The position numbers and the translations under genes are program-made. Source: an uncultured Porphyromonadaceae bacterium (GTDB lineage: Bacteria > Bacteroidota > Bacteroidia > Bacteroidales > Muribaculaceae). Taken from it: a stretch of 34,452 nt of DNA. Each line of letters begins with the position of its first letter. Positions within the stretch are counted from its first letter, which is position 1. Below the pieces are notes generated by a model, which had not been told where the DNA came from, searched no databases, and saw only the letters and a list, made by a program, of their open reading frames with translations. Positions 32,384 to 34,452 of the stretch are shown here, piece after piece. Location: the NCBI GenBank assembly GCA_947175605.1, contig CAMWNH010000016.1, forward strand, positions 1 through 34,452, in the 5' to 3' direction.

Positions 32384-33160
32384 GTGAGACGTCTTCCCGT
32401 GATAGCACTGTCGTTTGTGCTGCTTGCGCCTGTTTTGGGCGGATGCGGAGAGGAGGTGAAGCGTTACGTGGCGAATGCCGGTTCGTCCACGCCCACGATG
32501 GCAACGCTCGACGTGCAGACCTTCATAAGCGATTCAGGCTATACACGTTACCACCTGAGCACTCCTGTCTGGTATGTCTACGACGACACGTCCGAACCAT
32601 ACTGGCGCTTCCCGGAAGGCCTCGAGCTCGAACAGTTCGATGACTTTCTGCGCCCGGTGAGTACGGTGGTATGCGACTCGGCCATCTACTTTTCCCGCAA
32701 AAGACTCTGGCAGCTCGACGGTAACGTAGTGATGGTGAGCACGGACGGTGACTCATTCCTCACGGAACAGCTTTTTTGGGAACAAGAGACGAGGCGAATA
32801 CGCTCCGACTCGTTCATCCACATCGTGCGTAGCGACCGTATCCTCGAGGGCTATGGTTTTGAGAGCGATCAGGCGATGGCAGATTATCTCATCTACCATC
32901 CCACCGCCATCCTGCCGGTGGAAAGGCCTGCTCCACACAGCTCCAACGACAGCACCGAGGCAGGAAAGGAACACACAGACAGCACACGACACACGGCTGC
33001 ACCGCGCCCCTCCGAACGCAAACCGCGCAGAGCCGATGTGCAGGAGCCGGATGTGACCGTTGCAAGAGACGACTCCGACACGAAAACACGACGTTTACGT
33101 CATCGTCCTGCAGCCGGAACAATTCGGTCGCACGACAATCAAGAAAAGACAATCCGATAA
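32384..33160 (+). CDS. lptC: LPS export protein LptC (lipoprotein form)
   Basis: A 258-residue periplasmic component of the lipopolysaccharide export bridge, which receives LPS from LptFG and passes it to LptA. The GTG start at 32384 gives a lipoprotein signal with lipobox GGC (Cys21), as is usual for Bacteroidetes LptC. The LptC/OstA-like beta region (about residues 40-180) includes TFISDSGYTRYHLSTPVWYVYDD, AIYFSRKRLWQLDGNVVMV and TEQLFWEQETRRIRSD. The last 70 residues are a hydrophilic tail rich in Ser, Thr, Asp, Arg and Pro, longer than typical. The gene lies 19 bases after the barrel gene and 24 before the hemolysin-family gene. Confidence 0.88.
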   Translation: MRRLPVIALSFVLLAPVLGGCGEEVKRYVANAGSSTPTMATLDVQTFISDSGYTRYHLSTPVWYVYDDTSEPYWRFPEGLELEQFDDFLRPVSTVVCDSAIYFSRKRLWQLDGNVVMVSTDGDSFLTEQLFWEQETRRIRSDSFIHIVRSDRILEGYGFESDQAMADYLIYHPTAILPVERPAPHSSNDSTEAGKEHTDSTRHTAAPRPSERKPRRADVQEPDVTVARDDSDTKTRRLRHRPAAGTIRSHDNQEKTIR

Positions 33161-33184
33161 CAATAACCAAGATAACACCGCAGA

Positions 33185-34452
33185 ATGTCCGTCTGGATAA
33201 CCATCACTATTGTATCTCTGATTTTCTCGGCCCTGTTTTCGGGCATGGAAATGGCTTTCGTAACGTCCGACCGCGTGCGTGTGCAACTCGATGTGCAGCG
33301 CGGCGGCTTCGTGGGAGCCATCATCAACCGTTTCTATTCTCATTCCGAGCTGTTTATCTCCACAATCCTCGTGGGCAACAACATTATGCTGGTAATATAC
33401 GGCATGGGCTTCGCGGCGCTTATCGAGCCCTTTTTGGCTCAACACATCTCCAATGAAGCCCTCCTGCTTGTATGTCAGACGCTGATTTCCACACTGGTGA
33501 TTCTTCTTGCCGGCGAATTCGTGCCCAAGACTGTCTTCGGAATAAATCCCAACAGCAGTCTGAAAATCTTTGCTCTGCCCATTGCATTTTTCTATTACCT
33601 GCTCTATCCGATATCGCAGTTCACGGCCTGGATTTCGCGTATGCTCATGCGGCTCGCGGGCATCAAGGACGCCAAGGGGCAGACTCCGGGCTTGCTGTCC
33701 ATCGGCGATCTGAATGACTATCTCGAGGAAACGATCGACGATGTGGAGGAAACCAAGGGGACGGTTGAAAACGAAGTAAAGATATTCCAGAATGCTCTCG
33801 ACTTTTCGAGCACTCACCTGCGCGACTGCATGATTCCGCGCAACGAACTTGTTGCCGTGAACATCGAAGGCACTACGCGTGAGGACCTTTCCGCGCTCTT
33901 CCAGCAGAGCGGGCGCTCGAAAATCCTGGTATACCGCGACGATATCGATTCTATCGTGGGCTATATCCATGTAAGCGAGCTTTTCACTCCGGAAAAAGAC
34001 TGGCACGAACAAATCAAACCGGTACTCTACGCTCCGGAGAATCTGCTGGCCAACGTGATGATGCGCCGGCTGCTGCAACAGAAGCGATCCATCGCGATCG
34101 TTATTGATGAATTCGGAGGCACGGCCGGCATGCTGACCCTCGAGGACCTGGTCGAGGAGATTTTCGGTAATATCGAGGACGAGCACGACAAGTCAGGCCT
34201 TACCGAGAAGGAAGTGGCCCCGGGCATATACGAATTCTCGGGCCGATGCGAAATCGCAGAACTCAACGAGCGTTTCGGACTGGACTTCCCGGAAGATGAT
34301 GCATACCAGACAATTGCGGGCTACATTCTTCACGAAACAGGCACAATCCCCGATGAAGGCGAGACAATAATGCTGGGCGATCAACGTTTCGACATCCTTC
34401 AGAAAGCTATCAATCGCCTGGAGCTTATCCGCTTCACCCGCCCCACTCCACC
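33185..34452 (+). CDS. Hemolysin-family (CorC/HlyC, CNNM) membrane protein, 3' end cut by the window
   Basis: At least 422 residues, open to the window edge with no stop. An N-terminal DUF21/CNNM membrane domain has about four helices, including FSALFSGMEMAFVTSDRVRVQ and ISTILVGNNIMLVIYG. It is followed by a CBS pair (MIPRNELVAVNI near residue 216; SIAIVIDEFGGTAGMLTLED near 303), then a C-terminal CorC/HlyC domain (about 340-420) ending near RFDILQKAINRLELIRF. Members are linked to magnesium or other cation handling; the Bacteroidetes gliding protein GldE is related. Most of the protein is visible, and the C terminus is probably only a few residues short. A long antisense frame over it is a shadow. 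Confidence 0.92.
   Translation, partial: MSVWITITIVSLIFSALFSGMEMAFVTSDRVRVQLDVQRGGFVGAIINRFYSHSELFISTILVGNNIMLVIYGMGFAALIEPFLAQHISNEALLLVCQTLISTLVILLAGEFVPKTVFGINPNSSLKIFALPIAFFYYLLYPISQFTAWISRMLMRLAGIKDAKGQTPGLLSIGDLNDYLEETIDDVEETKGTVENEVKIFQNALDFSSTHLRDCMIPRNELVAVNIEGTTREDLSALFQQSGRSKILVYRDDIDSIVGYIHVSELFTPEKDWHEQIKPVLYAPENLLANVMMRRLLQQKRSIAIVIDEFGGTAGMLTLEDLVEEIFGNIEDEHDKSGLTEKEVAPGIYEFSGRCEIAELNERFGLDFPEDDAYQTIAGYILHETGTIPDEGETIMLGDQRFDILQKAINRLELIRFTRPTP

Noticed and set aside
33095-34186. 363-residue minus-strand frame over lptC end and the hemolysin-family gene
   Set aside because: The plus-strand frame encodes DUF21, CBS and CorC/HlyC domains without interruption to the window edge; the antisense frame has no domain.
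1-34452. tRNA, rRNA, CRISPR array, transposase, integrase or phage genes
   Set aside because: I looked for T-loop-like ends, regular repeats and recombinase motifs on both strands and found none that hold up.

Overview
The window looks like chromosomal DNA from a Bacteroidales bacterium, most plausibly a GC-rich gut lineage such as Muribaculaceae (the family is inference). The evidence is a 286-residue housekeeping sigma factor of the short Bacteroidetes type, several promoters of the Bacteroidetes form TTTG-N19/20-TAnnTTTG, DUF4301, DUF5063 and DUF6624 proteins, many lipoproteins, a Na+-type membrane pyrophosphatase, and a coaX / outer-membrane protein / lptC / hemolysin-family gene order. 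I see no rRNA, tRNA, CRISPR array, transposase or phage gene, and no gene-free stretch longer than about 210 bases.

Layout. (1) 1-1059: fabD on the minus strand, with a strong terminator hairpin behind it and an inverted-repeat divergent promoter in front. (2) 1060-7126, plus strand: tatA, a sodium:dicarboxylate-fold symporter, a DUF4301 protein with nucleotidyltransferase-like motifs, gmk, nadD, a DUF5063 protein and an M18 aminopeptidase. (3) 7128-14213, plus strand: a DUF805 membrane protein with a clear promoter, then a tightly packed run of a metal-chelate/cobalamin-type ABC importer (binding lipoprotein, permease, ATPase), a nitroreductase, a membrane-anchored periplasmic PHP-type phosphoesterase and an EptA-like phosphoethanolamine transferase, closed by an intrinsic terminator. 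(4) 14201-16363, plus strand: a SulP anion transporter whose promoter overlaps that terminator, and a tiny Ala/Glu/Val-rich lipoprotein. (5) 16487-25378, minus strand: rpoD, a Pro/Gly-rich lipoprotein, an AddA/RecB-like helicase-nuclease, a SUI1-family protein, two small envelope proteins, ribH, a PfkB-family protein lacking the catalytic motif, and a DUF6624 protein. (6) 25408-27901, plus strand: a possible 37-residue secreted peptide, a type II NADH dehydrogenase and an overlapping GNAT acetyltransferase. (7) 27977-30169, minus strand: membrane pyrophosphatase. (8) 30333-34452, plus strand: coaX, a beta-barrel protein, lptC and a CBS-domain hemolysin-family protein cut by the window end.

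Most genes are housekeeping. The parts most worth following are the periplasmic PHP + EptA-like pair at the end of a metal-importer transcription unit, the DUF4301 protein whose motifs suggest a UDP-sugar-pyrophosphorylase fold, the PfkB-family probable pseudokinase next to ribH, and several compact promoter/terminator arrangements.
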